64,000 nt of DNA from Corynebacterium tuberculostearicum (GCF_013408445.1 NZ_JACBZL010000001.1:1488001-1552000); one strand, 5' to 3'. Positions 11,646-22,577 are shown, numbered from the stretch's first letter. Translations and numbers: made by a program. The notes: a model not told the origin generated them from the sequence alone.

Positions 11646-11696
11646 AGCTAGCTTCCTCTACTTCCTCGTTTTGTCTACCTTGTGCAGGTTATATGC

Positions 11697-11738
11697 AAAT
11701 CCCCTCCAGCGTGTGCAGTCACACCCTGGAGGGGATTT
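11697..11738. terminator. Terminator between adhesin and sortase
   Basis: AAATCCCCTCCAG (11697-11709) pairs with CTGGAGGGGATTT (11726-11738); an inner GTGTG/CACAC extends the stem. It follows the adhesin stop at 11801 on the minus strand and has a T-run on the plus strand, so it may act both ways. Confidence 0.7.
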
Positions 11739-12779
11739 TTGGTGTTTAAGTCTCAACCCCGGTGGGGCGACCCGCGGGCCGCCTCACCGATGCTTATGGA
11801 CTACTTGATGTAATCCTGCATACCCGGCTCAAGCTCGGTTGCGCCGGACGGTACGGACTTAATCTCAACGCGCTCGGCGTTGGATGGCAGTGCGTTGCCA
11901 GTCTCTTCAGGTTCCTGACCCTGGACCTCGACGCCACGGCCGTGTCCATTGTCAGCGTTGCCGCCCTTAGGAGCGTCCTGACCCTTGACCTCGTGACCAT
12001 TGCCACCATCGTGGTTACCGGTGTTGTCACCGTGGCCGCCATTGTGGCTGCCGGTGTTGTCACCGTGGCCACCGTTGTGGTTGCCATGATCCTTGTGGTC
12101 GAAGTGATCCTTGATGATCTTGCCCAGGCCGATGCCCGGAATCAGGATGAGCCACCACTTATTGTCCTTGGAGGAACCGTTGGAGGAACCATCCGAGGAG
12201 CCGCCTGGCTTGTCCTGATCGTGGACCTCGTGGGAGATCACGGTCTGGTCATCATCATTGATGTCCTTGTGCTCAGCAATGTGGTTCGGCTTCTCCGGAG
12301 TAGTACCCGGAGTTTCCTCGCCCTTGTCATTGACCTCGGTGGAGGTGAGCTCTTCGAAGGCAACCGCAGCCTGGACAGGCTCCTTCACATCATCGTTCAC
12401 GGTGATGGTGACAGGCACCATGCCCTTGGACTTCTCCGGAGTGAAGGTCTTCTCACCGGTACCCAGAACAGACTTGCCGTCCTTCTTGGAAATGAGCTCA
12501 GCCTTCAAGGTGTATTCCTTACCCGGAACTAGGCCACCATACGTCACCTCATCGATGACCTTGGCACCAGCAACAACCTCATGGGAACCCTTAGCAAAGT
12601 CAGCATTCGTGGTAACCCACGGCTCACCTGGCTTGTGCTCCTCAGTCGTCGGCTTGGTCGGCTCAGTCGGGTTGGTCGGCTCAGTCGGGTTGGTCGGCTC
12701 AGTCGGGTGGACCTGACCCCTGTTTGGTGGACACCTGATATCCAGCCCAGTCGGGCTGGAAGAAAGGTAATCTACCACC

Positions 12780-13079
12780 ATGTCCAGGTACTCCGAACAG
12801 TTCAAACGCGATGCCGTGGCCCTCTACGAAAACAATGAGGACCTCTCACTGAACTCAGCATCAGCAGAGCTCGGTATCAACCGTGCCTCGCTGCATTCTT
12901 GGATCAAGAAGTACGGCACCGGCAAACGTGCCCGCACAAAAAGCATGCGCGACAAGGTCCAAGCAGCGAATGATTCCGAACGGATCCGCCAGTTAGAAAA
13001 AGAGAACGCAAAGCTGCGCGAAGAACGTGACATCCTGCGCAAGGCCGCGAAATATTTTGCCGAAGAGACTCACTGGTGA
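12780..13079 (+). CDS. IS3-family transposase OrfA (copy 3)
   Basis: Protein identical to the other OrfA copies. Confidence 0.95.
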   Translation: MSRYSEQFKRDAVALYENNEDLSLNSASAELGINRASLHSWIKKYGTGKRARTKSMRDKVQAANDSERIRQLEKENAKLREERDILRKAAKYFAEETHW

Positions 13080-13972
13080 TCCGCTTCCAGTTTGTCTATG
13101 ACCACCGAACCGAATTCTCGGTTAAGCGGATGTGCCAGGTGTTAAAGCTCAATCGCTCCTCGTTCTACAAATGGGTGCAAACCCGCGAAGAACGCAGGTT
13201 AAAGACGTGTTCGGATGCTCTTATTGGTGCAAGAATCAAGACCATCTTCGATGATGAATACGGGCTTTATGGTGCTAAACGCATCGCTGCAAGCCTTAAA
13301 GCCGATACGAGCTTTGGCCCGATAAATCACAAGAAAGTCGCACGAATCATGAAATCCATGGGACTTAAAGGCTTTACCAAACGCCGCCGATGCGTCACTA
13401 CCAGGCGTAAGCCTGGTCACCGCGTCATGCCAGATCTAGTAGGCCGCAGATTCACAGCTGACAGGCCAAACCACGTCTATGTAGGCGACATTACGTACCT
13501 GCCGTGTAAGGGCGGCAAGAACATGTACCTGGCCACGGTCATCGACGTCTACTCGCGCAAACTTGTCGGACATGCACTCGCCGATCACATGCGGGTATCA
13601 CTGGTTATCGAAGCTTTGTCCCATGCCAGGAAAGTCCGCGGAAGCCTTAAAGGGGCAATTTTCCATTCTGATCACGGCAGCGTGTACACCTCACAAGCCT
13701 TTAGGAACTATTGCTCGTCGTTGGGTGTGCGCCAGTCTATGGGAGCGGTAGGAACGAGTGCTGATAACGCCCTAGCAGAATCGTTTAACGCCACGCTCAA
13801 GCGGGAAATCTTGCGTGACAGGAAAGTCTTTGACAATCCGATCTCCTGCCGCCAAGAAGTCTTCCGGTGGTGCATGCGCTACAACACACGCCGACGGCAC
13901 TCCTGGTGCAATCTTTCAGCTCCTGACGTCTTTGAAGCCGAGAATTCAGCTACACTGACTAGAGCAGCATAG
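13076..13972 (+). CDS. IS3-family transposase OrfB (copy 3)
   Basis: Protein identical to the other OrfB copies; the DDE residues are intact. Confidence 0.95.
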   Translation: MIRFQFVYDHRTEFSVKRMCQVLKLNRSSFYKWVQTREERRLKTCSDALIGARIKTIFDDEYGLYGAKRIAASLKADTSFGPINHKKVARIMKSMGLKGFTKRRRCVTTRRKPGHRVMPDLVGRRFTADRPNHVYVGDITYLPCKGGKNMYLATVIDVYSRKLVGHALADHMRVSLVIEALSHARKVRGSLKGAIFHSDHGSVYTSQAFRNYCSSLGVRQSMGAVGTSADNALAESFNATLKREILRDRKVFDNPISCRQEVFRWCMRYNTRRRHSWCNLSAPDVFEAENSATLTRAA

Positions 13973-14013
13973 CTAACCCCCGACGTGTCCACTTTCCGGG
14001 GGTCAGGCCCGGT

Positions 14014-14310
14014 TGGTCGGCTCAGTCGGGTTGGTCGGCTCAGTCGGGTTGGTCGGCTCAGTCGGGTTGGTCGGCTCAGTCGGGTTAGTCGGCTCAGTCG
14101 GGTTGGTCGGCTCAGTCGGCTCAGTCGGGTTGGTCGGCTCAGTCGGCTCAGTCGGGTTGGTCGGGTTAGTCGGCTCAGTCGGGTTAGTCGGCTCAGTCGG
14201 CTCAGTCGGCTCAGTCGGGTTGGTCGGCTCAGTCGGCTCAGTCGGGTTGGTCGGGTTAGTCGGCTCAGTCGGGTTGGTCGGGTTAGTCGGCTCAGTCGGC
14301 TCAGTGGTTT
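14014..14310 (-). repeat. PTEPTN linker-coding tandem repeats (middle fragment)
   Basis: A 9/18-bp tandem array built on TCGGCTCAGTCGGGTTGG, coding Pro-Thr-Glu and Pro-Thr-Asn triplets on the minus strand. It would form a stiff, extended wall-spanning linker. Confidence 0.9.
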
Positions 14311-15593
14311 CCTTATCGCCGCCCGGAACAGGAACAGTGGTAGGAGTTTCCTCGTTCTCCTTCGGCACAGTCTGGTCATCATCATTGATGTCCTTGTGCT
14401 CACCAATCCAATTCGGCTTGTCATTATCCGGGGTGTCCTCACCCTTGTCATTGACAACCTTAGAAGTCAGAGTCTCGAAAGCAACCGCAGCCTCAACCGG
14501 CTCAGTAACCTTCTTCTCATCCACGGTGATGATCACAGACTCAGTGCCATTAGCACTCTTCGGGGTGAAGGTATGACCCTTAGTCTCACCCAGAACAGTC
14601 TTACCGTCATCCTTGGAAATCAGCTGAGCATCAAGAGAATATTCCTTACCCGGAACCAAACCCTCATAGGAAACCTGGTCCACAATCTTGGCACCAGCAA
14701 CAACCTCATGAGCACCATTCTCAAAGTCCGCGTTCGTAGAAACAATCGCATTCTTCTTCTTGGTCACAGTCTGGTCATCATCATTGATGTCCTTGTGCTC
14801 ACCAATCCAATTCGGCTCGTCATTATCAGGGGTGTCCTCACCCTTGTCATTGACAACCTTAGAAGTCAGAGTCTCAAAGGCAACCGCAGCCTCAACCGGC
14901 TCCTCCACATCATCATTAACGGTGATGGTGACAGGCTCCTTGCCATCAGCCTCATCCGGAGTGAAGGTGTGACCCTTAGTCTCACCCAGAACGGTCTTAC
15001 CGTCATCCTTGGAAATCAGCTGGGCATCCAGGGAGTATTCCTTACCCGGAACAAGACCCTCGTAGGAAACCTGGTCCACAATCTTGGCACCAGCAACAAC
15101 CTCATGAGAACTATTAGCGAAGTCCGCGTTCGTAGAAACAATCGCATTCTTCTTCTTGGTCACAGTCTGGTCATCATCATTGATCTCCTTGTGGTCAGCG
15201 ATGTGGTTCGGCTTCTCCGAAGTAGTACCCGGAGTCTCCTCACCCTTGTCGTTGACCTCAACAGAAGTCAGCTCTTCGAAGGCAACCGCAGCCTTGACAG
15301 GCTCCGTCACATCATCGTTCACGGTGATGGTGACAGGCTCCATGCCGTGGGACTTCTTCGGCGTGAAGGTAGCTTCACCCTTGCCCAGAACAGTCTTGCC
15401 GTCCTTCTTGGAAATCAGCTCAGCCTTCAGGGTGTATTCCTTACCCGGAACCAGACCCTCGTAGGTGACCTCATCAACAATCTTGGCACCAGCAACAACC
15501 TCATGAGAACTATTAGCGAAGTCAGCGTTAGTGGAGATCTTCGGTTCATCACCCGGGGCCTGACCCCCGGAAAGTGGACACGTCGGGGGTTAG

Positions 15594-16490
15594 CTATGCT
15601 GCTCTAGTCAGTGTAGCTGAATTCTCGGCTTCAAAGACGTCAGGAGCTGAAAGATTGCACCAGGAGTGCCGTCGGCGTGTGTTGTAGCGCATGCACCACC
15701 GGAAGACTTCTTGGCGGCAGGAGATCGGATTGTCAAAGACTTTCCTGTCACGCAAGATTTCCCGCTTGAGCGTGGCGTTAAACGATTCTGCTAGGGCGTT
15801 ATCAGCACTCGTTCCTACCGCTCCCATAGACTGGCGCACACCCAACGACGAGCAATAGTTCCTAAAGGCTTGTGAGGTGTACACGCTGCCGTGATCAGAA
15901 TGGAAAATTGCCCCTTTAAGGCTTCCGCGGACTTTCCTGGCATGGGACAAAGCTTCGATAACCAGTGATACCCGCATGTGATCGGCGAGTGCATGTCCGA
16001 CAAGTTTGCGCGAGTAGACGTCGATGACCGTGGCCAGGTACATGTTCTTGCCGCCCTTACACGGCAGGTACGTAATGTCGCCTACATAGACGTGGTTTGG
16101 CCTGTCAGCTGTGAATCTGCGGCCTACTAGATCTGGCATGACGCGGTGACCAGGCTTACGCCTGGTAGTGACGCATCGGCGGCGTTTGGTAAAGCCTTTA
16201 AGTCCCATGGATTTCATGATTCGTGCGACTTTCTTGTGATTTATCGGGCCAAAGCTCGTATCGGCTTTAAGGCTTGCAGCGATGCGTTTAGCACCATAAA
16301 GCCCGTATTCATCATCGAAGATGGTCTTGATTCTTGCACCAATAAGAGCATCCGAACACGTCTTTAACCTGCGTTCTTCGCGGGTTTGCACCCATTTGTA
16401 GAACGAGGAGCGATTGAGCTTTAACACCTGGCACATCCGCTTAACCGAGAATTCGGTTCGGTGGTCATAGACAAACTGGAAGCGGATCAC
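15594..16490 (-). CDS. IS3-family transposase OrfB (copy 4)
   Basis: Protein identical to the other OrfB copies. Confidence 0.95.
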   Translation of the reverse strand: MIRFQFVYDHRTEFSVKRMCQVLKLNRSSFYKWVQTREERRLKTCSDALIGARIKTIFDDEYGLYGAKRIAASLKADTSFGPINHKKVARIMKSMGLKGFTKRRRCVTTRRKPGHRVMPDLVGRRFTADRPNHVYVGDITYLPCKGGKNMYLATVIDVYSRKLVGHALADHMRVSLVIEALSHARKVRGSLKGAIFHSDHGSVYTSQAFRNYCSSLGVRQSMGAVGTSADNALAESFNATLKREILRDRKVFDNPISCRQEVFRWCMRYNTRRRHSWCNLSAPDVFEAENSATLTRAA

Positions 16491-16786
16491 CAGTGAGTCT
16501 CTTCGGCAAAATATTTCGCGGCCTTGCGCAGGATGTCACGTTCTTCGCGCAGCTTTGCGTTCTCTTTTTCTAACTGGCGGATCCGTTCGGAATCATTCGC
16601 TGCTTGGACCTTGTCGCGCATGCTTTTTGTGCGGGCACGTTTGCCGGTGCCGTACTTCTTGATCCAAGAATGCAGCGAGGCACGGTTGATACCGAGCTCT
16701 GCTGATGCTGAGTTCAGTGAGAGGTCCTCATTGTTTTCGTAGAGGGCCACGGCATCGCGTTTGAACTGTTCGGAGTACCTGGACAT
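16487..16786 (-). CDS. IS3-family transposase OrfA (copy 4)
   Basis: Protein identical to the other OrfA copies. Confidence 0.95.
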   Translation of the reverse strand: MSRYSEQFKRDAVALYENNEDLSLNSASAELGINRASLHSWIKKYGTGKRARTKSMRDKVQAANDSERIRQLEKENAKLREERDILRKAAKYFAEETHW

Positions 16787-16861
16787 GGTGGTAGATTACC
16801 TTTCTTCCAGCCCGACTGGGCTGGATATCAGGTGTCCACCAAACAGGGGTCAGGTCCCCGG

Positions 16862-17240
16862 GTTCTCACCAGTCGGGTTGGTCGGCTCAGTCGGGTTGGT
16901 CGGCTCAGTCGGGTTGGTCGGCTCAGTCGGGTTAGTCGGCTCAGTCGGGTTAGTCGGCTCAGTCGGGTTGGTCGGCTCAGTCGGGTTGGTCGGCTCAGTC
17001 GGCTCAGTCGGGTTGGTCGGCTCAGTCGGGTTGGTCGGCTCAGTCGGCTCAGTCGGGTTGGTCGGCTCAGTCGGCTCAGTCGGGTTGGTCGGCTCAGTCG
17101 GGTTGGTCGGCTCAGTCGGCTCAGTCGGGTTGGTCGGCTCAGTCGGGTTGGTCGGCTCAGTCGGGTTCGTCGGCTCAGTCGGGTTCGTCGGCTCAGTCGG
17201 CTCAGTCGGGTTCGTCGGCTCAGTCGGCTCAGTGGTTTCC
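16862..17240 (-). repeat. PTEPTN linker-coding tandem repeats (N-terminal fragment)
   Basis: Same 9/18-bp repeat family as at 14014-14310, longer here, with a few TTCGTCGG variants towards 17240. Confidence 0.9.
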
Positions 17241-17279
17241 TTATCGCCGCCTGGAACAGGAACAGTGGTAGGAGTTTCC

Positions 17280-20200
17280 TCGTCCTTCTTGGTCACAGTC
17301 TGGGAGCCATCATCGATGTCCTTGTGCTCACCAATCCAATTCGGCTTGTCATTATCCGGGGTGTCCTCACCCTTGTCATTGACAACCTTAGAAGTCAGAG
17401 TCTCGAAAGCAACCGCAGCCTCAACCGGCTCAGTAACCTTCTTCTCATCCACGGTGATGATCACAGACTCAGTGCCATTAGCACTCTTCGGGGTGAAGGT
17501 ATGACCCTTAGTCTCACCCAGAACAGTCTTACCGTCATCCTTGGAAATCAGCTGAGCATCAAGAGAATATTCCTTACCCGGAACCAAACCCTCATAGGAA
17601 ACCTGGTCCACAATCTTGGCACCAGCAACAACCTCATGAGCACCATTCTCAAAGTCCGCGTTCGTAGAAACAATCGCATTCTTCTTCTTGGTCACAGTCT
17701 GGTCATCATCATCGATGTCCTTGTGCTCACCGATCTCGTTCGGCTTGTCATTGTCAGGGGTGTCCTCACCCTTGTCGTTGACAACCTTAGAAGTCAGCGT
17801 CTCGAAGGCAACCGCAGCCTCAACCGGCTCAGTAACCTTATCGCTCACGGTGATGGTGACAGCCTCAGTGCCCTTAGCCTCATCCGGGGTGAAGGTATGA
17901 CCCAGAGTCTCACCCAGAACGGTCTTACCGTCCTTCTTGGAAATCAGCTGAGCATCCAGGGAGTATTCCTTACCCGGAACCAGACCCTCGTAGGAAACCT
18001 GGTCCACAATCTTGGCACCAGCAACAACCTCATGAGAACTATTCTCGAAGTCCGCGTTCGTAGAAACAATCGCATTCTTCTTCTTGGTCACAGTCTGGGA
18101 GCCATCATCGATGTCCTTGTGCTCACCAATCCAATTCGGCTTGTCATTATCCGGGGTGTCCTCACCCTTGTCATTGACAACCTTAGAAGTCAGAGTCTCG
18201 AAAGCAACCGCAGCCTCAACCGGCTCAGTAACCTTCTTCTCATCCACGGTGATGATCACAGACTCAGTGCCATTAGCACTCTTCGGGGTGAAGGTGTGAC
18301 CCTTAGTCTCACCCAGAACAGTCTTACCGTCCTTCTTGGAAATCAGCTGAGCATCCAGGGAGTATTCCTTACCCGGAACCAGACCCTCGTAGGAAACCTG
18401 GTCCACAATCTTGGCACCAGCAACAACTTCCTTCGAACCATTCTCAAAGTCCGCGTTCGTAGAAACAATCGCATTCTTCTTCTTGGTCACAGTCTGGTCA
18501 TCATCATCGATGTCCTTGTGCTCACCGATCTCGTTCGGCTTGTCATTATCCGGGGTGTCCTCACCCTTGTCGTTGACAACCTTAGAAGTCAGCTTCTCAA
18601 ACGCAACCGCAGCCTCAACAGGCTCCTCCACATCATCGCTCACGGTGATGGTGACAGCCTCAGTGCCCTTAGCCTCATCCGGGGTGAAGGTATGACCCAG
18701 AGTCTCACCCAGAACGGTCTTACCGTCCTTCTTGGAAATCAGCTGAGCATCCAGGGAGTATTCCTTACCCGGAACCAGACCCTCGTAGGAAACCTGGTCC
18801 ACAATCTTGGCACCAGCAACAACCTCATGAGAACTATTCTCGAAGTCCGCGTTCGTAGAAACAATCGCATTCTTCTTCTTGGTCACAGTCTGGGAGCCAT
18901 CATCGATGTCCTTGTGCTCACCAATCCAATTCGGCTTGTCATTATCCGGGGTGTCCTCACCCTTGTCATTGACAACCTTAGAAGTCAGAGTCTCGAAAGC
19001 AACCGCAGCCTCAACCGGCTCAGTAACCTTCTTCTCATCCACGGTGATGATCACAGACTCAGTGCCATTAGCACTCTTCGGGGTGAAGGTGTGACCCTTA
19101 GTCTCACCCAGAACAGTCTTACCGTCCTTCTTGGAAATCAGCTGAGCATCCAGGGAGTATTCCTTACCCGGAACCAGACCCTCGTAGGAAACCTGGTCCA
19201 CAATCTTGGCACCAGCAACAACTTCCTTCGAACCATTCTCAAAGTCCGCGTTCGTAGAAACAATCGCATTCTTCTTCTTGGTCACAGTCTGGTCATCATC
19301 ATCGATGTCCTTGTGCTCACCGATCTCGTTCGGCTTGTCATTATCCGGGGTGTCCTCACCCTTGTCGTTGACAACCTTAGAAGTCAGCTTCTCAAACGCA
19401 ACCGCAGCCTCAACCGGCTCAGTAACCTTATCGCTCACGGTGATGGTGACAGCCTCAGTGCCCTTAGCCTCATCCGGGGTGAAGGTATGACCCAGAGTCT
19501 CACCCAGAACGGTCTTACCGTCCTTCTTGGAAATCAGCTGAGCATCCAGGGAGTATTCCTTACCCGGAACCAGACCCTCGTAGGAAACCTGGTCCACAAT
19601 CTTGGCACCAGCAACAACCTCATGAGAACTATTCTCGAAGTCCGCGTTCGTAGAAACAATCGCATTCTTCTTCTTGGTCACAGTCTGGGAGCCATCATCG
19701 ATGTCCTTGTGCTCACCAATCCAATTCGGCTTGTCATTATCCGGGGTGTCCTCACCCTTGTCATTGACAACCTTAGAAGTCAGAGTCTCGAAAGCAACCG
19801 CAGCCTCAACCGGCTCAGTAACCTTCTTCTCATCCACGGTGATGATCACAGACTCAGTGCCATTAGCACTCTTCGGGGTGAAGGTGTGACCCTTAGTCTC
19901 ACCCAGAACAGTCTTACCGTCCTTCTTGGAAATCAGCTGAGCATCAAGAGAATATTCCTTACCCGGAACCAGACCCTCGTAGGAAACCTGGTCCACAATC
20001 TTGGCACCACCAACAACTTCCTTCGAACCATTCTCAAAGTCCGCGTTCGTAGAAACAATCGCATTCTTCTTCTTGGTCACAGTCTGGTCATCATCATCGA
20101 TGTCCTTGTGCTCACCGATCTCGTTCGGCTTGTCATTATCCGGGGTGTCCTCACCCTTGTCATTGACAACCTTAGAAGTCAGCGTCTCGAAGGCAACCGC

Positions 20201-20470
20201 AGCCTCAACCGGCTCAGTAACCTTATCGCTCACGGTGATGGTGACAGCCTCAGTGCCCTTAGCCTCATCCGGGGTGAAGGTATGACCCAGAGTCTCACCC
20301 AGAACGGTCTTACCGTCATCCTTGGAAATCAGCTGAGCATCCAGGGAGTATTCCTTACCCGGAACAAGACCCTCGTAGGAAACCTTGTCCACAATCTTGG
20401 CACCAGCAACAACCTCATGAGAACTATTCTCGAAGTCCGCGTTCGTAGAAACAATCGCATTCTTCGACCC
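17280..20470 (-). repeat. Eight VaFE-domain repeats in alternating A/B order
   Basis: Units of 396 and 399 bp alternate, making a 795-bp higher-order period. A units have ENSSHEV and end with PNEIGEHKDIDDDD. B units have ENGSKEV or ENGAHEV, an extra DEKKVTEP, and end with PNWIGEHKDIDDGS. Neighbouring A/B pairs are almost identical at DNA level, which points to recent duplication of pairs. Confidence 0.92.
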
Positions 20471-21346
20471 CTCGGAGCCACCGCCGTTGTCCGGAGTATC
20501 CGGCAGACCAGGCTGGTCCGGGGTAAACACGCGCTGAGCATCGGTAAGCCCCTTATTACCATCAAGCTTTCCATTAGGACCCACGATGGTGATATAAGCA
20601 CCCTCCGGCGCCTTTGGAACCTCTACCTCTGGATCCCTTTGCAGCTTCCACGGCTCACTGGACTCAATATCGAACCCTGTTAGCTGCTTAAACTCGTCCA
20701 AGTTTCCCTTGTAGCCATGGTAAAAGGAACCGACAACAATGTCGACATCCTTTAGCTGGGGATTCGTTGCAGCTTTGCGCGCAATCTTGGCGGAAGCATT
20801 GTCACCAATCAGCATCGATAGGTAGTAGGAGTAATTAGAAGCAGCCGCTTTCGCGGATTCCTTAGCACTTTCATCGCCATTGGACTCAGCTTCCTTAGCC
20901 TCCTGATATGCGTGCTTCAGCTTGGTGGCTACATTAATCGCAGCATTCCGGAGATCCTCTTGAGATGCACCTGTAATTTCAGGATAATCCGGGATCGGTG
21001 CTTTGCCTGCGGTCGCAATTTGGAACCTATGGCCACTTGCTTCCTTAGGAATCGGCTTCGGCTCGTCAATACACCAGCCCCAGCCCATATCGTTATCGGG
21101 GTTACCGGTCTGACCAAAGCTAGTCCCCTCAACCTTTACGGGCTGACCACCCCACACCAGGGTGCCCCAGCTGTAATCGTAGCCCTCTGACTTCAAACCT
21201 TCGTCACCAAGGTCATTATCCACAGATATTCCATCTGCCGCCTTAGCCCCCGGAACGGTGACCATGGCCGCAATTACCGCAATTGCAGCGAGCACTGCGG
21301 TAAAGACCATCCACCCCTCTCGGGATATGTTTCTTAATTTACTCAT

Positions 21347-22012
21347 TCTTTCCTCTTCGAGCGGTACAAATACTTACATTCGTTTTCCTGTACAGCGAGT
21401 GTTTTCGCTGAGCAGAACCTGAAATTGAGACTTGAACACACTGCGGTTAATCAGGGTTTTGAACCCGAATCTGGATTAACTCTTATTGTGCTCTCAGAAT
21501 AGTATCATGGGAGAATTTAAGGCGCCAGCCAGAAATCTTCAGAAAACTGCACGTTATGCAGGATTTCTCACTTCATACCCGCAGGTAGATGCGTTTATTT
21601 TTACGGTCAACCTAGTGTTAAATACATATGTTCGACGCCCGTTAGGAACTTTCTAAGACTAAAGAGTCAAACCGGTAGCTTAACCAATACTAAGATTAGA
21701 TTTAACAAGACCCATGTAAACACCTCTATACGCTGCGTTTTATCTAACCTCGTGCAAGTTTGGAAGGGCGAGTTGCATACAATTTCATCGCATTATTCCG
21801 GAATTATCCATAGAAAGTTGGTGTTACAGGAGTGACTGGAGATCATTCGATAGAGGTGCACGCACGTTCGACATACTAGACATGCAGTAAACCTTAACCC
21901 TATTGCCATTCACCTTCAAGAAGGCATATGTGAGCAAAAACTCTGCCCAGGGTAGCCACAATCACACTTAGGGGTCTCGCACAGGGAGTGAGGGAGACTT
22001 GGGCAAAGAAAA
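21347..22012. other. AT-rich intergenic region upstream of the adhesin
   Basis: About 670 bases with clearly lower GC than the flanking genes. No credible ORF or RNA gene was seen. It must contain the adhesin promoter, but I could not assign -10/-35 boxes with confidence. Confidence 0.5.
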
Positions 22013-22063
22013 ATCCGCACGGGCGTCGGCAAGCGGATGCTTTACCGAGGCCGCAGTGCGGAT
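22013..22063 (-). terminator. Terminator of the 107-residue secreted protein gene
   Basis: ATCCGCAC (22013-22020) pairs with GTGCGGAT (22056-22063); on the minus strand a T-rich run (TTTTTCTTTG) follows. The loop contains a copy of the GGCGTCGGCAAG motif. Confidence 0.65.
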
Positions 22064-22081
22064 CCTGGAATAGATTAGGCC

Positions 22082-22405
22082 TTAGAGAACGGCAGTAACC
22101 TCGTAGCCCTTCTCCTGCAGGAGCTGGGAAACTGCCTCGAAAGTATCGCCATCCTTGTCCGGGTTGTAGGTCTCCGGGTTCAGGGCAATATTGGCGGTGT
22201 TGCCCTCGTAGCGGACGCTGATGAAGTCGTAGCCGGCTTCGGCATGGGCGGCGTCGATAAGAGCCTGCACGTCGTCGGTGTTGCCCTGCTCAGCAACAGC
22301 AACCTGCTCCTGCTCAGGTGCCGGCTCAGCCTCCTGTGCCGGGGTGCCCAGGCCGAAGAATCCCATAATGGTGGCAAGCAGGCCGCTCACAAGCTTGATG
22401 ATCAT
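22082..22405 (-). CDS. Small secreted or membrane-tethered protein, function unknown
   Basis: 107 residues. A short hydrophobic start (MIIKLVSGLLATIMGFFGLG) looks like a signal sequence, with a possible cut near TPAQEA. An acidic Glu/Pro/Gln stretch (residues about 24-40) follows, then a compact 65-residue domain starting VQALIDAAHAEAGYDFISV. There is no lipobox cysteine. It has its own terminator and sits between two giant surface-protein genes on the same strand, which suggests an envelope role. I do not recognise the family. Confidence 0.7.
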   Translation of the reverse strand: MIIKLVSGLLATIMGFFGLGTPAQEAEPAPEQEQVAVAEQGNTDDVQALIDAAHAEAGYDFISVRYEGNTANIALNPETYNPDKDGDTFEAVSQLLQEKGYEVTAVL

Positions 22406-22577
22406 TGAAATAACTCCCTGTGTGGTAATGCGCGGGAATAGGGCCCGCGAAAGCTGAAAACTCTCTGCACTTAAAGCAAACTTAACTTTAGCTTAGTATC
22501 GAGTTACGTTCAACAGGGAAAGCCTTAATTCACCATGCCATGGTCTTGTGGGCGATTAAGGGACGCTGAAACACCAC

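Larger units (their letters stand above)
12709..14010 (+). mobile_element. IS3-family insertion sequence, copy 3 (in adhesin)
   Basis: Same 1302-bp element, inserted within a PTEPTN-coding repeat tract. Target duplication GGT at 12706-12708 and 14011-14013. Confidence 0.97.
15556..16857 (-). mobile_element. IS3-family insertion sequence, copy 4 (in adhesin, inverted)
   Basis: Same 1302-bp element in the opposite orientation to copies 1-3. Target duplication CCG at 15553-15555 and 16858-16860. Confidence 0.97.
11801..21346 (-). pseudogene. Giant VaFE-repeat surface adhesin, split by two IS copies
   Basis: Three fragments: 16858-21346 (N-terminal), 14011-15555 (middle) and 11801-12708 (C-terminal). 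Removing both IS and one copy of each target duplication leaves 6936 bp, exactly 2312 codons in one frame, so the ancestral protein was about 2311 residues. Layout: signal peptide with hydrophobic core VFTAVLAAIAVIAAMVTV; an N-terminal domain of about 260 residues with WGWCIDEPKPIP, reminiscent of thioester domains, though I see no TQxxW partner; 8 VaFE repeats of about 132 residues (each with VAGAKIVDQVSYEGL and AVAFETL); a PTEPTN linker; 3 more repeats; a second linker; 1 repeat; a hydrophobic segment WWLILIPGIGLG; then about 100 residues of Gly/His/Asp-rich tail without LPxTG. VaFE repeats usually form intramolecular isopeptide bonds in stalk-like adhesins. The first fragment could still be secreted but would lack any anchor. 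Confidence 0.88.

Noticed and set aside
14013..14310. Possible CRISPR-like array because of dense short repeats
   Set aside because: Units are 9/18 bp with no spacers and code PTE/PTN triplets in the adhesin frame; no cas genes nearby.
16832..20683. Plus-strand open frame of 1283 codons across the adhesin repeats
   Set aside because: It is the shadow of the VaFE and PTEPTN repeats; it starts in the IS end, is repetitive only because the minus-strand gene is, and has no ribosome site.
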